Shown one piece after another: positions 1-8,500 of a stretch of DNA of 64,000 bases. Position numbers and translations under genes: made by a program. The stretch is from UBA7803 sp040219135 (lineage in GTDB: Bacteria > Pseudomonadota > Gammaproteobacteria > Pseudomonadales > Azotimanducaceae), in the NCBI GenBank assembly GCA_040219135.1, contig JAVJTA010000003.1, forward strand, positions 186,001 through 250,000. Reading direction: 5' to 3'. Each line of letters opens with the position of its first letter. Position 1 is the stretch's first letter. Under the pieces are notes generated by a model that saw nothing but the letters and a program-made list of their open reading frames with translations, was not told the DNA's origin and did no database searches.

Positions 1-537
1 GGTGACTCCATGTCGCTGCAGGCCGATGCGCTGGATTTCTTCGGGGACTCGGCCAACTATGCGATCAGCCTGTTCGTGGTCGGCGGCGCGCTGGCGACCC
101 GCGCGAAGGCGTCGCTGTTCAAAGGCGCCACGATGGCCGCGTTCGGTCTGTGGGTGCTGGGCAGCGCGACCTACCGTGCGCTTCAGGGCAGCGACCCGGA
201 TCCGGCGATGATGGGTGGGGTTGCCGTGCTCGCGCTGGTGGTGAACGTGGCCGTTGCCGCGTTGCTGTTCAGCTACCGCAACGGCGACAGCAACAGAACG
301 TCGATCTGGCTGTGCAGCCGCAACGATGCCATCACCAATCTAGCGGTGATCGCCGCCGCCGGTGGCGTGTTCGCCAGCAGGTCGCGCTGGCCGGACCTGG
401 CCGTGGCCGTCGGCATCGCGGCGCTCAACGTCAGCGCGGCGGTTCAGGTGACCCGACTGGCGCGTGACGAGTTGCGGCTCGCCCGTTCGGCGCAGGAGTT
501 CCCGGTCGTCAGCGCATCCGGCGTGCGGTCGCACTAG
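1..537 (+). CDS. Cation efflux (CDF-type) membrane protein, 5'-truncated by the window
   Basis: The reading frame is already open at base 1 (Gly-Asp-Ser precede the Met at base 10), so the true start lies outside. The first visible residues, ADALDFFGDSANY, match the second membrane helix of cation diffusion facilitators, whose Asp residues bind the transported divalent metal. Several hydrophobic segments follow, with NDAITNLAVI matching the helix-5 site. The protein ends soon after the last helix, so it lacks the usual cytoplasmic C-terminal domain, as in the short 'cation transporter' branch. The substrate cannot be told from the sequence. Family assignment is by motif and topology only. Confidence 0.7.
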   Translation, partial: GDSMSLQADALDFFGDSANYAISLFVVGGALATRAKASLFKGATMAAFGLWVLGSATYRALQGSDPDPAMMGGVAVLALVVNVAVAALLFSYRNGDSNRTSIWLCSRNDAITNLAVIAAAGGVFASRSRWPDLAVAVGIAALNVSAAVQVTRLARDELRLARSAQEFPVVSASGVRSH

Positions 538-596
538 TGTACTGCGCCACGATTCGGTCGCTTCGGGCGTGACCGGCGGGTCAGGAGGAACGGCGA

Positions 597-937
597 TTGC
601 TGAGCCTGCTTCCCAGCATGATCGCACTCGGCGCAGCGGCCCTGGTCGCTTTCCGGCGCTGCTCGGATTGCCGGCCATGCCGCTGAGCGTATTCGTCGGC
701 TTCAACCTGGTCTGCATCGGGCTCTGGATCGCCGCAATTCCCGGTCTGCGCTCGGCTTCGCCCTGGGCGCTGGGCGCAGCCTGGTTCCTGGCTATCGCCG
801 GCGTCATGAATGGCATCGCCCACCCGCTACTGGCGGTTGCGGCGGGCGGATACTTCCCGGGCCTGGTCAGTTCGCCGCTGATCGGCGTCGCCGGCCTGGT
901 CCTTTGGCGGAGGCTGCGCGCGGCGACCGTCGGATGA
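597..937 (+). pseudogene. Small HXXEE-like membrane protein, apparently split by a 1-nt frameshift
   Basis: A good ribosome site (AGGAGG, 583-588) lies 8 nt before a TTG at 597. That frame reads a hydrophobic start (LLSLLPSMIALGAAALVAFRR) but stops at 684. From about 659 a second frame takes over (LLGLPAMPLSVFVGFN...) and runs to 937. Joining the two with one added base near 656-659 gives a continuous three- to four-helix protein. The C-terminal half, with NGIAHPLLAV and YFPGLVSSPL, resembles HXXEE-domain membrane proteins, but the HxxEE motif itself is not seen. If there is no frameshift, translation could begin at the ATG at 677 (86 residues). Confidence 0.5.
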
Positions 938-962
938 GATCGTTTCCTGCCGGTTCGGTGCG

Positions 963-3900
963 CTACACCGCGGGGATCGGCGCTACGACCGCATCGGCGT
1001 CAATGCTGCGGCCGAGCGCAATCCGGTAGAACACGGGCACCGCGATCAGCGTGAGCAGGGTGGCGAACGCCAGTCCGCCCATGATGCAGACTGCCATCTC
1101 GAGAAAAAACGGATCTGCGAGCAGTGGCGACATTCCGGCGATCGTCGTGCCCGCCGCCAGCATCACCGGGCGCAGCCGGCTCACGCTCGCGGCGATGATC
1201 ACCGCCAGGGTCTGGCCTTCCTCGGCCATGCGCTTGTCCATTTCGTCGACGAGCACGATGCAGTTCTTGATCAGCATGCCGGAGAGGCTCAACAGGCCCA
1301 GGAACGACGGAAACGTGAACGACAGATCGGTTGCCAGCAGGCTGACCACCACGCCGCAGACCACCATCGGCACGGTCAGCCAGATCACCAGCGGCTGGCG
1401 CAGGCGTCCGAACATCAGCACGGTGATCAGAAACATGGAGCCGAACGTCAGCGGTACCTTGTTCAGCAGCAGCTCGCGGGCCTCGATGTTGCCCTCGAAT
1501 TCGCCGCCCCACTCGAGCGTGTAGCCGGGTGGCAGTTCGATCGACTCCACGTCCGCACGCATCCCCTCGAACACCCGCGTGACGTTCAGACCGGGCGGTG
1601 CGTTGGCCTGCGCGGTGATCGTGCGGATCCGCTGACGCCGCCGGATGGTGCTGTCGGCGGGGGTCAGGTTGAACGCCGAGACGATCTGCGACATCGGAAT
1701 GTTGGCGCCCTGGGCGGGACTCCAGACCAGGCGGCCGGGCAGGTTCTGAACGTCGTTGCGCTCGCGCCTTGGCGCGCGGGCGACGATGGGCAGCAGCTTG
1801 TCGCGTTCGCGGAACAGGCCGATCTGCACCCCGTGGGTGGCGAATGCCAGCGACTGATAGATGTCGGCCCGGGTCACGCCGGCGAGGCGCGCCCGGTCCT
1901 CGTCGAACACCGGTTCGATCTGCAGTTCGCGCTGGCGCCAGTCGATCTTGCGGTCGACCAGATCGTGGGCGAGATAGACGTTCAGAGCTTCGTCCGCGAG
2001 AGCGCGCAGCACTTCGATCTGCGGTCCGGAGAAACGCGCCTCGATCTTCGAATTTCCGGTTGGCGTGAACTGACTGCGGTACACCATGAACTCGGCCTGC
2101 GGTGCGCGTTCGGCGATCTGCGCGCGCACCCGCTCGATGATGGCGTCCAGCGCCGTGGCGTCGGCGACGCGGACCACCAGCTGAGCCATGGCGGGGTTGG
2201 GCTGCTCCGGGCGCAGGGTGGCCGTGAACCGGGTCATTCCGCGGCCGATGAAGCTGGTCAGGTTGACCACGTCCGGATCGGCGCGCAGCAGCGCTTCGAT
2301 CGAGGCCACCTCCGCGGAGGTGGCCTCGATGTCGGTACCCTGAGGCAGGTAGTAGTCGACGTAGAACAGCGGCGTGTTTGTCCCCGGAAAGAACCCCTGT
2401 TTCACGGAGCCGAAGCCCCACAGGCAGATGCCGGTGATCGTCACGATCAGCGTGGCCGTGATCCACGATCGGCGCAGCCCGAGGGTGAGCAGCCAGCGAT
2501 AAGGCGCGTAGCCCCAGCCGGCGTAGAGGCCGGCATCGGCCTGCCGCGGTGGTTTCAGCAGACGGCTGCCGAGCAGCGGAACCACGGTGATGGCCAGCGC
2601 CCAGCTCAGCAGCAGCGAGATGGCGACGACCTGAAACAGCGAACGCAGGAAATAGCCGGAGTTGTCGTCCGACAGGCCGATGGGCGCGAAGGCCAGGAGG
2701 CCGATCACCGTAGCGCCGAGCAGAGGGAACTGGGTGCGCTGTACCGATTGCGTGGCCGCGGCAGCCGGTGTCTGACCGCGCTGCACGCCGACCACCATGC
2801 CTTCGGCCACGACGATGGCGTTGTCGACCAGCATCCCCATGGCGATCATCAGGGCACCGAGCGAGATGCGCTGCAGCTCGATGCCGAACTGGGCCATCAG
2901 GCCGATGGTGCCGAGCACGGTGAGCAGCAGCACGCTGCCGACCACGGTGCCTGCGCGCCAGCCCATGAACAGACACAGCGCGCCGACCACGGTGGCGACC
3001 GACAGAGTCAGGTTCTTCAGAAAGTCGTCGATCGCCAGCCGCACCACGGCGTGCTGCCGGTAGATGGGATGCACCTCGACGCCGAGCGGCAGCTCGCCGC
3101 GCAGTTCGCCGAGCCGGGCATCGATCGCCTCGCCGACGTCCACCACGTTCTCGCCCGGCTTCACCGAGACGCCGACGGTGAAGACCCGTTGCCCGTCGTG
3201 GCGGATGATCTGCGGGGGGATCTCCACCGGTCCACGCGACACCGTGGCGACCTCGGCAAGGCGGACGATCTCCGTCGACCCGGGACGGCCGATGCGCATG
3301 TCCCTGATGTCGTCCACGGTGTCGAAGGCGAGTTCCGGCGCCATCCGCAGGCGCCTGTCGCCGTAGGACACCGAGCCGGCCGCGACGACCCGGTTTTCCG
3401 CACCGATACTGGCGAGCACCAGATCGGCGGGCAGTCCCAGCCGGGCCAGACGCTGCTGATCGAGCTCCACGTGAATCGCTTCGATTGGTTCCCCGGCCGT
3501 GGCCACCTTGGCGACTCCGGGCACCAGCCGCAGCCGGGCGGAAAGAAAGTTCGACATGTCGCGGATTTCCGCGGCGCTGTAGTCGGGCGCGAAGACGGCG
3601 TAGAGAATGCCGTAGACGTCGCCGAAGTCGTCCTCCACCAGCGGCGGGAGGGCGCCTGGCGGCAGCTGCCGGGAGGCTTCCTCCACCCGCCGCCGGAGCT
3701 CGTCCCAGATCTGTGGAATGTCGTCGTCGCCGTAGATCTGCAGCAGCTCTACCTGAACCTCCGAGCGGCCGGGCAGCGACTTCGACGTCAGCGTATCCAG
3801 AGCCGGCAGTTCCTGCAGTGCGGCTTCCACCAAGTCGGTGACTTCCTGCTCGACCTCGAGGGCGGAGGCGCCCGGATACGGCGTGATGATGTAGGCGTTC

Positions 3901-4031
3901 TTGATCGGAAACGCCGGATCCTCCAGGCGGCCGACGCTGTTCATGCCGTAGAGGCCGCCGAAGCAGCAGGCCAGGATGATCAGCCAGGTGTAGAGGGGGC
4001 GCTCGATGGAGAAGCTGGCGATGTCGCGCAT
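963..4031 (-). CDS. RND efflux transporter, inner-membrane subunit (AcrB/MexB superfamily)
   Basis: Proton-driven inner-membrane pump that would work with the adjacent membrane-fusion protein and an outer-membrane channel; no channel gene is present here. At 1022 residues it has the expected length. It shows the N-terminal helix, a large porter domain, a helix cluster, and a second porter/helix half. The proton-relay region reads GMLVDNAIVV (Asp403). AcrB has two Asp here; this one has Asp-Asn, as in several HAE2/CusA-like or divergent branches. The partner Lys is present in MLIKNCIVLVDE (Lys922). It is the last gene of the TetR-MFP-RND operon, 9 nt after the MFP gene. The substrate is unknown. 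Confidence 0.9.
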   Translation of the reverse strand: MRDIASFSIERPLYTWLIILACCFGGLYGMNSVGRLEDPAFPIKNAYIITPYPGASALEVEQEVTDLVEAALQELPALDTLTSKSLPGRSEVQVELLQIYGDDDIPQIWDELRRRVEEASRQLPPGALPPLVEDDFGDVYGILYAVFAPDYSAAEIRDMSNFLSARLRLVPGVAKVATAGEPIEAIHVELDQQRLARLGLPADLVLASIGAENRVVAAGSVSYGDRRLRMAPELAFDTVDDIRDMRIGRPGSTEIVRLAEVATVSRGPVEIPPQIIRHDGQRVFTVGVSVKPGENVVDVGEAIDARLGELRGELPLGVEVHPIYRQHAVVRLAIDDFLKNLTLSVATVVGALCLFMGWRAGTVVGSVLLLTVLGTIGLMAQFGIELQRISLGALMIAMGMLVDNAIVVAEGMVVGVQRGQTPAAAATQSVQRTQFPLLGATVIGLLAFAPIGLSDDNSGYFLRSLFQVVAISLLLSWALAITVVPLLGSRLLKPPRQADAGLYAGWGYAPYRWLLTLGLRRSWITATLIVTITGICLWGFGSVKQGFFPGTNTPLFYVDYYLPQGTDIEATSAEVASIEALLRADPDVVNLTSFIGRGMTRFTATLRPEQPNPAMAQLVVRVADATALDAIIERVRAQIAERAPQAEFMVYRSQFTPTGNSKIEARFSGPQIEVLRALADEALNVYLAHDLVDRKIDWRQRELQIEPVFDEDRARLAGVTRADIYQSLAFATHGVQIGLFRERDKLLPIVARAPRRERNDVQNLPGRLVWSPAQGANIPMSQIVSAFNLTPADSTIRRRQRIRTITAQANAPPGLNVTRVFEGMRADVESIELPPGYTLEWGGEFEGNIEARELLLNKVPLTFGSMFLITVLMFGRLRQPLVIWLTVPMVVCGVVVSLLATDLSFTFPSFLGLLSLSGMLIKNCIVLVDEMDKRMAEEGQTLAVIIAASVSRLRPVMLAAGTTIAGMSPLLADPFFLEMAVCIMGGLAFATLLTLIAVPVFYRIALGRSIDADAVVAPIPAV

Positions 4032-4040
4032 GGGTCCGCG

Positions 4041-5147
4041 CTAGCGCTCGTCTCGTTGCAGTTCGGTCACCGGTGTGCCGAGCATGCGCACGCGCATGCC
4101 GGGCTGCAGGCTGGCCGCACCGCTCGCCACGATCAGCTCGCCGGGCTCGAGGCCGCTGCGAACGGAGATTCCCGCCCCTGCAGCCGGGCCCACGGTCACC
4201 GGGCGCCGGGCGACCGCGTGGGTGGCGTCGTCGTAGACCCACACGAAGTACTTCTTCTGCGGGTCGGTCACCAGCGCGGACGTCGGGATCTGCAGTTCCT
4301 CAGCGGCGTCGGGTGCGGTCAGCTCGATTTCGACCGTGGCGGTCATGCCGGGGAGGATGTTCCAGCCCTCCGGGCGCGGCATGGCGAACGTGATCTCGAA
4401 GGTCTGGGCCACGGCATCGGATTCGCCGGAATTCTCGCGAAAGCTGAGCTCGAAGCGCTGCTCCGGCACGAAGCCGAAATGCGCGTGCATGCCGATGACC
4501 CGCTCGGGCGTCACGGTGGCGATCAGCGTCTCGGGAACGTTCGCGATGATGTAGAGTTCCGTCAGGTCACTCAGCCGGACGATGGGATCGCCGACCCGCA
4601 CGTTGACGTGGTTGTCCAGGTAGCGGCGCGCTACGAAGGCATCCCAGGGTGCACGCAGCCGGGTGCGCTCGAGATTCTCGCTGGCCTGCGCCACCGTCAC
4701 TTCGCGCAGTTCGAACAGCGCCTGGGCCTCGTCCACGGTCGACTGTGAGATGCCGCGTTCATCGAGAAGCTTGCGCTTGCGCGCCAGATCCTGGCGCGCA
4801 AGCTCGCGCTGTACCTGCGCCTCGCGGAGGGCGAGCTGGTAGTCGGTGGGGTCGATGGCGGCGACGAGGTCGTCGGCGCGCACCGCCTGCCCCTCCAGCA
4901 CCGGAAGGGCGGTCAGCAAACCCGGAACCCGGAAGGTCAGATCGATGGTCTGAGCGGCTTCCACACGGCCGACGAACGCGTGGGTCTCGGTACGCGTCTC
5001 GGCGCCGACGGCGAAGATCCGGGCCGGGCGAACGGACTGGTCCGCGACCACCGGCGCCTCGCTGGCGCCACAGCCGGAAAGCAGCAGCGTGACGTTAAGA
5101 GCGAGCATCCGCTTCGCGCCCAGCTTCCGGTTCAGCTTTGAGTTCAT
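4041..5147 (-). CDS. RND efflux membrane-fusion lipoprotein (HlyD/AcrA family)
   Basis: Periplasmic adaptor that links the RND pump to an outer-membrane channel. The N-terminus has a basic start, a hydrophobic stretch and the lipobox LLSGC (Cys26), so it is probably a lipoprotein. The order is then a barrel-sandwich (lipoyl-like) half, a coiled-coil hairpin around residues 95-150 rich in Arg/Glu/Leu, the second lipoyl half (RLRAPWDAFVARRYLD), and a beta-barrel and membrane-proximal domain. The ATG overlaps the stop of the TetR gene by 4 nt (ATGA), so the two are translationally coupled. Confidence 0.9.
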   Translation of the reverse strand: MNSKLNRKLGAKRMLALNVTLLLSGCGASEAPVVADQSVRPARIFAVGAETRTETHAFVGRVEAAQTIDLTFRVPGLLTALPVLEGQAVRADDLVAAIDPTDYQLALREAQVQRELARQDLARKRKLLDERGISQSTVDEAQALFELREVTVAQASENLERTRLRAPWDAFVARRYLDNHVNVRVGDPIVRLSDLTELYIIANVPETLIATVTPERVIGMHAHFGFVPEQRFELSFRENSGESDAVAQTFEITFAMPRPEGWNILPGMTATVEIELTAPDAAEELQIPTSALVTDPQKKYFVWVYDDATHAVARRPVTVGPAAGAGISVRSGLEPGELIVASGAASLQPGMRVRMLGTPVTELQRDER

Positions 5148-5674
5148 TGGGCGGCGAGGGCCAGCATGCGCTGGTAGAGACGCTGCCGGTCGGCGTCGTT
5201 CAGGGTCAGCAGATTCAACATGTCGAGGAACCGCAACCCTTCGACGCCGAGCAGAACGATTCGGGCCAGATCGGCATCCGCGGCCTCGTCGGCAACGCGC
5301 CGGAACACGTCTGCAACCATGTCGCGGGCCGGATCGAGCAGGGACGGATCCTCGGCGGAACCGGCGAGCAACGCCAGCGCCGTCGCCCGCTCCCGGTCGG
5401 TCTGGTCCCGTTCCGCCAGTACCCAGGCTTCAAGATCCGTGCGGGTCTCGTCGTCCCGCAGGCGCGCGGCACGGGACCCGACTTCGTGCAGAAGCCTTCC
5501 GAGCATGCCCTGGAGCAGGGCGTTCTTGCTCGGGTAGTGATAGAGCAGGCCGCCTTTCGACAGGCCAGCCTCGGCGGCGACGGCGTCCATGGTGAGATGC
5601 GCAGCACCCGCCCGCGCCACGATGGCGGCGGCGGCATCGAGCACACGGGTCCTGCTGTCCGGTCGCTTCGCCAT
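5144..5674 (-). CDS. TetR/AcrR-family transcriptional repressor
   Basis: Likely local repressor of the efflux operon that it heads. It has 176 residues. The N-terminal helix-turn-helix includes TMDAVAAEAGLSKGGLLYHY (about residues 28-47), a typical TetR DNA-binding signature; the C-terminal ligand-binding part is variable. A 6-2-6 inverted repeat lies 20-33 bp upstream of its start and is the probable operator, so the operon should be autoregulated and induced by an efflux substrate. The ligand cannot be predicted. Confidence 0.9.
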   Translation of the reverse strand: MAKRPDSRTRVLDAAAAIVARAGAAHLTMDAVAAEAGLSKGGLLYHYPSKNALLQGMLGRLLHEVGSRAARLRDDETRTDLEAWVLAERDQTDRERATALALLAGSAEDPSLLDPARDMVADVFRRVADEAADADLARIVLLGVEGLRFLDMLNLLTLNDADRQRLYQRMLALAAQ

Positions 5675-5693
5675 GCCGGGAGACTAGCAATAA

Positions 5694-5707
5694 ACCGTCC
5701 AGACGGT
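5694..5707. promoter_or_regulatory. Probable TetR operator upstream of the efflux operon
   Basis: Perfect inverted repeat ACCGTC-CA-GACGGT. It lies 20 bp upstream of the TetR start codon and 56 bp upstream of the divergent small gene at 5763. A short palindrome just ahead of a TetR gene is the usual operator position. Binding by this TetR is inferred. Confidence 0.7.
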
Positions 5708-5762
5708 ACAGTAAGCCAGCCAGGGACGCATTTCTCGGCTATCCTTCGAGAGGACCTTGCCG

Positions 5763-5918
5763 ATGGAGTGGCTCATGTCTCAGGCAGTGGAGAAGGGTAC
5801 CGACGTCGCGTTTACCTTCGTAGAAGAGGAGACCGGCGCCATGGCCGGTGTTCTGCACGGGGTGGCGCTTTCGATGCTGATCTATGCCCTGGGGATTGCC
5901 GGCTGGTGGCTCTGGTAG
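5763..5918 (+). CDS. Small single-span membrane protein, 51 residues, function unknown
   Basis: An AGAGGA ribosome site (5749-5754) lies 8 nt before the ATG at 5763; a second in-frame ATG is at 5775. The product has an acidic, soluble N-terminal half (DVAFTFVEEETGAMAG) and one C-terminal membrane segment (LSMLIYALGIAGWWLW) ending four residues of which three are Trp/Leu. It is divergent from the TetR gene and shares its promoter region, so it might be controlled by the same operator. No family is recognised. Confidence 0.5.
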   Translation: MEWLMSQAVEKGTDVAFTFVEEETGAMAGVLHGVALSMLIYALGIAGWWLW

Positions 5919-6044
5919 CATGGCGTCTCGGACCGGCGTCGTCGCCGGGTCCGGGTAGTTGGCGCGGATGCAGAGCTGAGACAACGCCGATCCAGAAGGG
6001 GTAGATCCAGCAATGGCCGGCCTCCGGCGATGGATCGCGGTGGT

Positions 6045-6542
6045 ATGGCAGGTCAGATGGTGATCGGGTTCGTTGGCAGAGTGATTGCCGTCATGGCCTT
6101 GGTGGCTGTAGCGCCAGCCGGTCATGGCGACGCGGCCCGCTGGGAGTACGAGCGGTTCACCGATCCGTTCGAGCGCAACGGATCGGTTCACATCGCCTCC
6201 ATCGAGACCGTGGACGCCAGGATGATCGTGCGCTGCGCGTCGCCTTCCGGTCTTCCGGAGATCCGCATCTTCCTCCCTCGTGATCGAATCGACGCTCTGA
6301 CGACGGTAGCCTGGTCCTTCGACCGGCGGCGTGAACAGTCGGCTCCATGGCGGGTCAGTGCGAATCGCCGTTCGATCGTGCTGCCAGTCCGGTTCAGCGA
6401 CGACTTCATCTATCAGCTGCGGGTGCGCAGCGCGTTGACCGTGACCGTCGTTTCGGGGCAGGAGGCGATGCCCCCCGTTCAGTTCCCGCTCACGGGCTCG
6501 TCGGTCGCCATCTTCAAGGCGTTGAATGCGTGCGGGCGGTAG
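6045..6542 (+). CDS. Exported protein resembling VasI/TagO-type type VI secretion accessory proteins
   Basis: Secreted or periplasmic protein of 165 residues. A signal peptide (MVIGFVGRVIAVMALVAVAP) is followed by a W-x-Y-x-x-F-x-D-P-F-x-x-N region and alternating beta-strand-like segments. The pattern of VHIASIETVDARMIVRC, then a Trp/Asp-rich strand, then FPLTGSSVAIFKALNAC recalls the VasI/TagO family, where two Cys residues bracket the domain. There are no other type VI genes nearby, so a stand-alone role is likely. Start choice is uncertain: ATGs at 6030, 6045 and 6057 are all in frame. Confidence 0.5.
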   Translation: MAGQMVIGFVGRVIAVMALVAVAPAGHGDAARWEYERFTDPFERNGSVHIASIETVDARMIVRCASPSGLPEIRIFLPRDRIDALTTVAWSFDRRREQSAPWRVSANRRSIVLPVRFSDDFIYQLRVRSALTVTVVSGQEAMPPVQFPLTGSSVAIFKALNACGR

Positions 6543-6580
6543 GTTGCCGCCGCGGACGGAGGCTGCGAATTCATCAGGGG

Positions 6581-6657
<77 letters not shown>

Positions 6658-7133
6658 CTGGTTCTCGAACCTTCGGGGTCCGAGGTTTCAGAAGGCCGAG
6701 AACTGTAGCCGAGGATGCCCGGCAAGTCGAGATTCGGCCGCCTCCCCGGAGGCGGGAGCCGTGTCCGGCCGATGTTCCGGGCGGCAGTGTCGTCTTCCAG
6801 CCCACGGATTTCCTGGCTTGGCGCACCCGCCGCGGCCCAGTGAGCCCTTGTGCGGTGCACTTTGCGGCAGTAGAATTCGCGGTCCGCGTTCGCGCCACCT
6901 GCGGGTGGCCGGGCACGGTCACCGGTACGGCATGTCCGCTCCGGACGAGTTCCAGCCGATTGGATCCCTGGAGAAGGAGGGTTCTGCTCGGCCGTTCATA
7001 TGTGTTCGAATCGTGTTCTCGAACCATGTGTCCGAATTGTGATGTCCGTTCGCGTGGAGATCGACGTGCCGACGGTGCCAATGGATGGTGCCAATGATAG
7101 TGCCGAAAACGACAACCGAGATGGAGAGCGCCT
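6658..7133. other. 476-nt region between tRNA-Val and infC, no gene supported
   Basis: It must hold the promoters of tRNA-Val (minus) and of the infC operon (plus). Open frames here are short and lack conserved sequence. The only clear structure is the hairpin at 6661-6703. The thrS gene that commonly precedes infC in gammaproteobacteria is absent. The final 35 nt upstream of infC become AT-richer and include GGAGAG at 7123-7128 as its ribosome site. Confidence 0.6.
6661..6703 (-). other. Strong interrupted hairpin in the 5' leader of tRNA-Val
   Basis: GTTCTCG (6661-6667) pairs with CGAGAAC (6697-6703), and CCTTC (6670-6674) pairs with GAAGG (6691-6695), leaving a 16-nt loop. It begins 4 nt upstream of the mature tRNA 5' end, so it would sit in the precursor leader that RNase P removes, or overlap the tRNA promoter. 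Confidence 0.4.
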
Positions 7134-7706
7134 ATTAAAAAGGGTGGAGGTAAGCGCGTCGAGAAGTCGCTTCTCAACGAAGAGATTCGAGCCTCGAATG
7201 TGCGCCTGGTGGGTGCCGACGGTGAGCAGGTCGGTGTCGTTTCCCGGGACGAAGCTTTGGACGCAGCCCGTCGCGCGGCGTTGGACCTGGTGCTGATCGC
7301 GCCGGAAGCCGATCCGCCGGTGGTCAAGGTCATGGACTACGGTAAGCACCTCTTCGAGCTGAAGAAAACCAAAGCGGCTCAGCGGAAGAAGCAGAAGCAG
7401 ATCCAGATCAAGGAGATGAAATTCCGTCCCGGCACGGAAGAGGGCGACTATCAGGTGAAGCTGCGGAACCTGACACGGTTCCTCGAAGACGGCGACAAGG
7501 CAAAGGTGTCGCTGCGCTTCCGCGGTCGCGAAGTGGTTCATCCGGAAATCGGTCTGAACCTGATGAAGCGAATCGCGGAGGATCTGGAAGAGATCGGCCA
7601 GGTCGAGTCGGAACCCAAGTTCGAGGGCCGGCAGATGATCATGGTGCTGGCTCCCAGCAAAAAAACGAAGAAGGCTCAGAAGGCCCCACAACAAGAAGCT
7701 CAATAG
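7134..7706 (+). CDS. infC: Translation initiation factor IF-3
   Basis: Binds the 30S subunit and checks start-codon choice. Translation from ATT at 7134 gives IKKGGGKRVEKSLLNEEIRASNVRL, the normal IF-3 N-terminus. The first ATG/GTG-type start in frame (GTG at 7200) would delete conserved N-terminal residues. The rare AUU start is the known device by which IF-3 represses its own synthesis. Both IF-3 domains are present: the N domain to about residue 75, a Lys-rich linker (KAAQRKKQKQIQIKEMKF), and the C domain. The length is 190 residues. It is the first gene of the infC-rpmI-rplT-pheST-ihfA cluster. Confidence 0.95.
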   Translation: MKKGGGKRVEKSLLNEEIRASNVRLVGADGEQVGVVSRDEALDAARRAALDLVLIAPEADPPVVKVMDYGKHLFELKKTKAAQRKKQKQIQIKEMKFRPGTEEGDYQVKLRNLTRFLEDGDKAKVSLRFRGREVVHPEIGLNLMKRIAEDLEEIGQVESEPKFEGRQMIMVLAPSKKTKKAQKAPQQEAQ

Positions 7707-7803
7707 TCGAGCGCGGGCGTCGTCGACGACGCCGTCCAAGCCGACCAACGACGCCCCGGGAACGCGAGTCCTCGGAGGCCACAAAGAACGCGTGGAGTTG
7801 ATC
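7707..7803 (+). promoter_or_regulatory. infC-rpmI spacer with an 18-bp perfect palindrome; candidate L20 operator
   Basis: The 97-nt spacer contains GGCGTCGTC-GACGACGCC at 7716-7733, followed by CCCCGGGAACGCGAGTCCTC. In E. coli, ribosomal protein L20 represses rpmI-rplT by binding folded RNA in this same spacer and in the infC 3' end. The position and strong folding fit such an element, but no pseudoknot was verified. Confidence 0.4.
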
Positions 7804-8004
7804 ATGCCGAAGTTGAAATCGAATCGCGGCGCCGCGAAGCGTTTCCGCAAGACCGCCAGCGGATACAAGCATCGTCAGGCGAACCGCAATCACATCCTCA
7901 CCAAGAAAGCATCGAAGCGGAAGCGCCAGCTGCGCGGGCTCGAGAACGTCGCTCAGGCGGACGTCGCCCGGATCCGGCAGATGCTGCCGACCAAAGCACG
8001 ATAA
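7804..8004 (+). CDS. rpmI: 50S ribosomal protein L35
   Basis: The product has 66 residues, beginning MPKLKSNRGAAKRFRKTASG, and is very basic, as expected for bL35. The start at 7804 was preferred over the in-frame GTG at 7792 because the protein begins MPK as in the family and GGAG lies 6 nt upstream. The rplT start is 12 nt downstream, so both are co-translated and presumably controlled together by L20. Confidence 0.97.
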   Translation: MPKLKSNRGAAKRFRKTASGYKHRQANRNHILTKKASKRKRQLRGLENVAQADVARIRQMLPTKAR

Positions 8005-8016
8005 GGAGGCCATCGC

Positions 8017-8394
8017 ATGTCGAGAGTGAAGCGAGGCGTGGCATCCCGTGCCCGTCGCAAAAAGGTTCTGAAGGCGGCGAAGGGCTACTACGGTGCCCGC
8101 AGTCGCCAGTTCAAGGTCGCCAAGCAGGCGGTCATCAAGGCTGGTCAGTATGCGTACCGTGACCGCCGCCAGCGCAAGCGCCAGTTCCGCAATTTGTGGA
8201 TCATCCGCATCAACGCGGCGGCGCGCCTGCACGGCCTGTCGTACAGCCGATTTATCGCCGGCCTCAAGAAGGCGGCGATCGAGGTGGACCGAAAAGTGCT
8301 GGCCGACCTGGCCATGCATGAGCCGACGGCGTTCGCTGCTCTGGCCGAACAGGCCAGGAGCGCGCTCGAGGCCGAGGTCGCAAAGGCTGCGTAA
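8017..8394 (+). CDS. rplT: 50S ribosomal protein L20
   Basis: The product has 125 residues, with the basic N-terminal extension MSRVKRGVASRARRKKVLK and a globular C-terminal half. It is a 50S assembly protein and the family's known autogenous repressor of rpmI-rplT. A strong AAGGAGG site (8003-8009) precedes it. It is slightly longer than the usual 118 or so residues because of an Ala/Glu-rich tail. Confidence 0.97.
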   Translation: MSRVKRGVASRARRKKVLKAAKGYYGARSRQFKVAKQAVIKAGQYAYRDRRQRKRQFRNLWIIRINAAARLHGLSYSRFIAGLKKAAIEVDRKVLADLAMHEPTAFAALAEQARSALEAEVAKAA

Positions 8395-8500
8395 GCCGAT
8401 CCCGGGCCCCGACTGCGGGGCCGGGACACATCGATGACCGCGTTCTGGGGGCCTGCACGGCACGCCTTTCCAGGCGCAGAGGACGCGCGAGCGTCGACGA

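Noticed and set aside
1833..4748. 971-codon plus-strand open frame over the RND operon
   Set aside because: It is antisense to well-conserved RND and MFP genes. Its protein is His/Arg/Gln-rich with no motifs, typical of a GC-rich antisense shadow.
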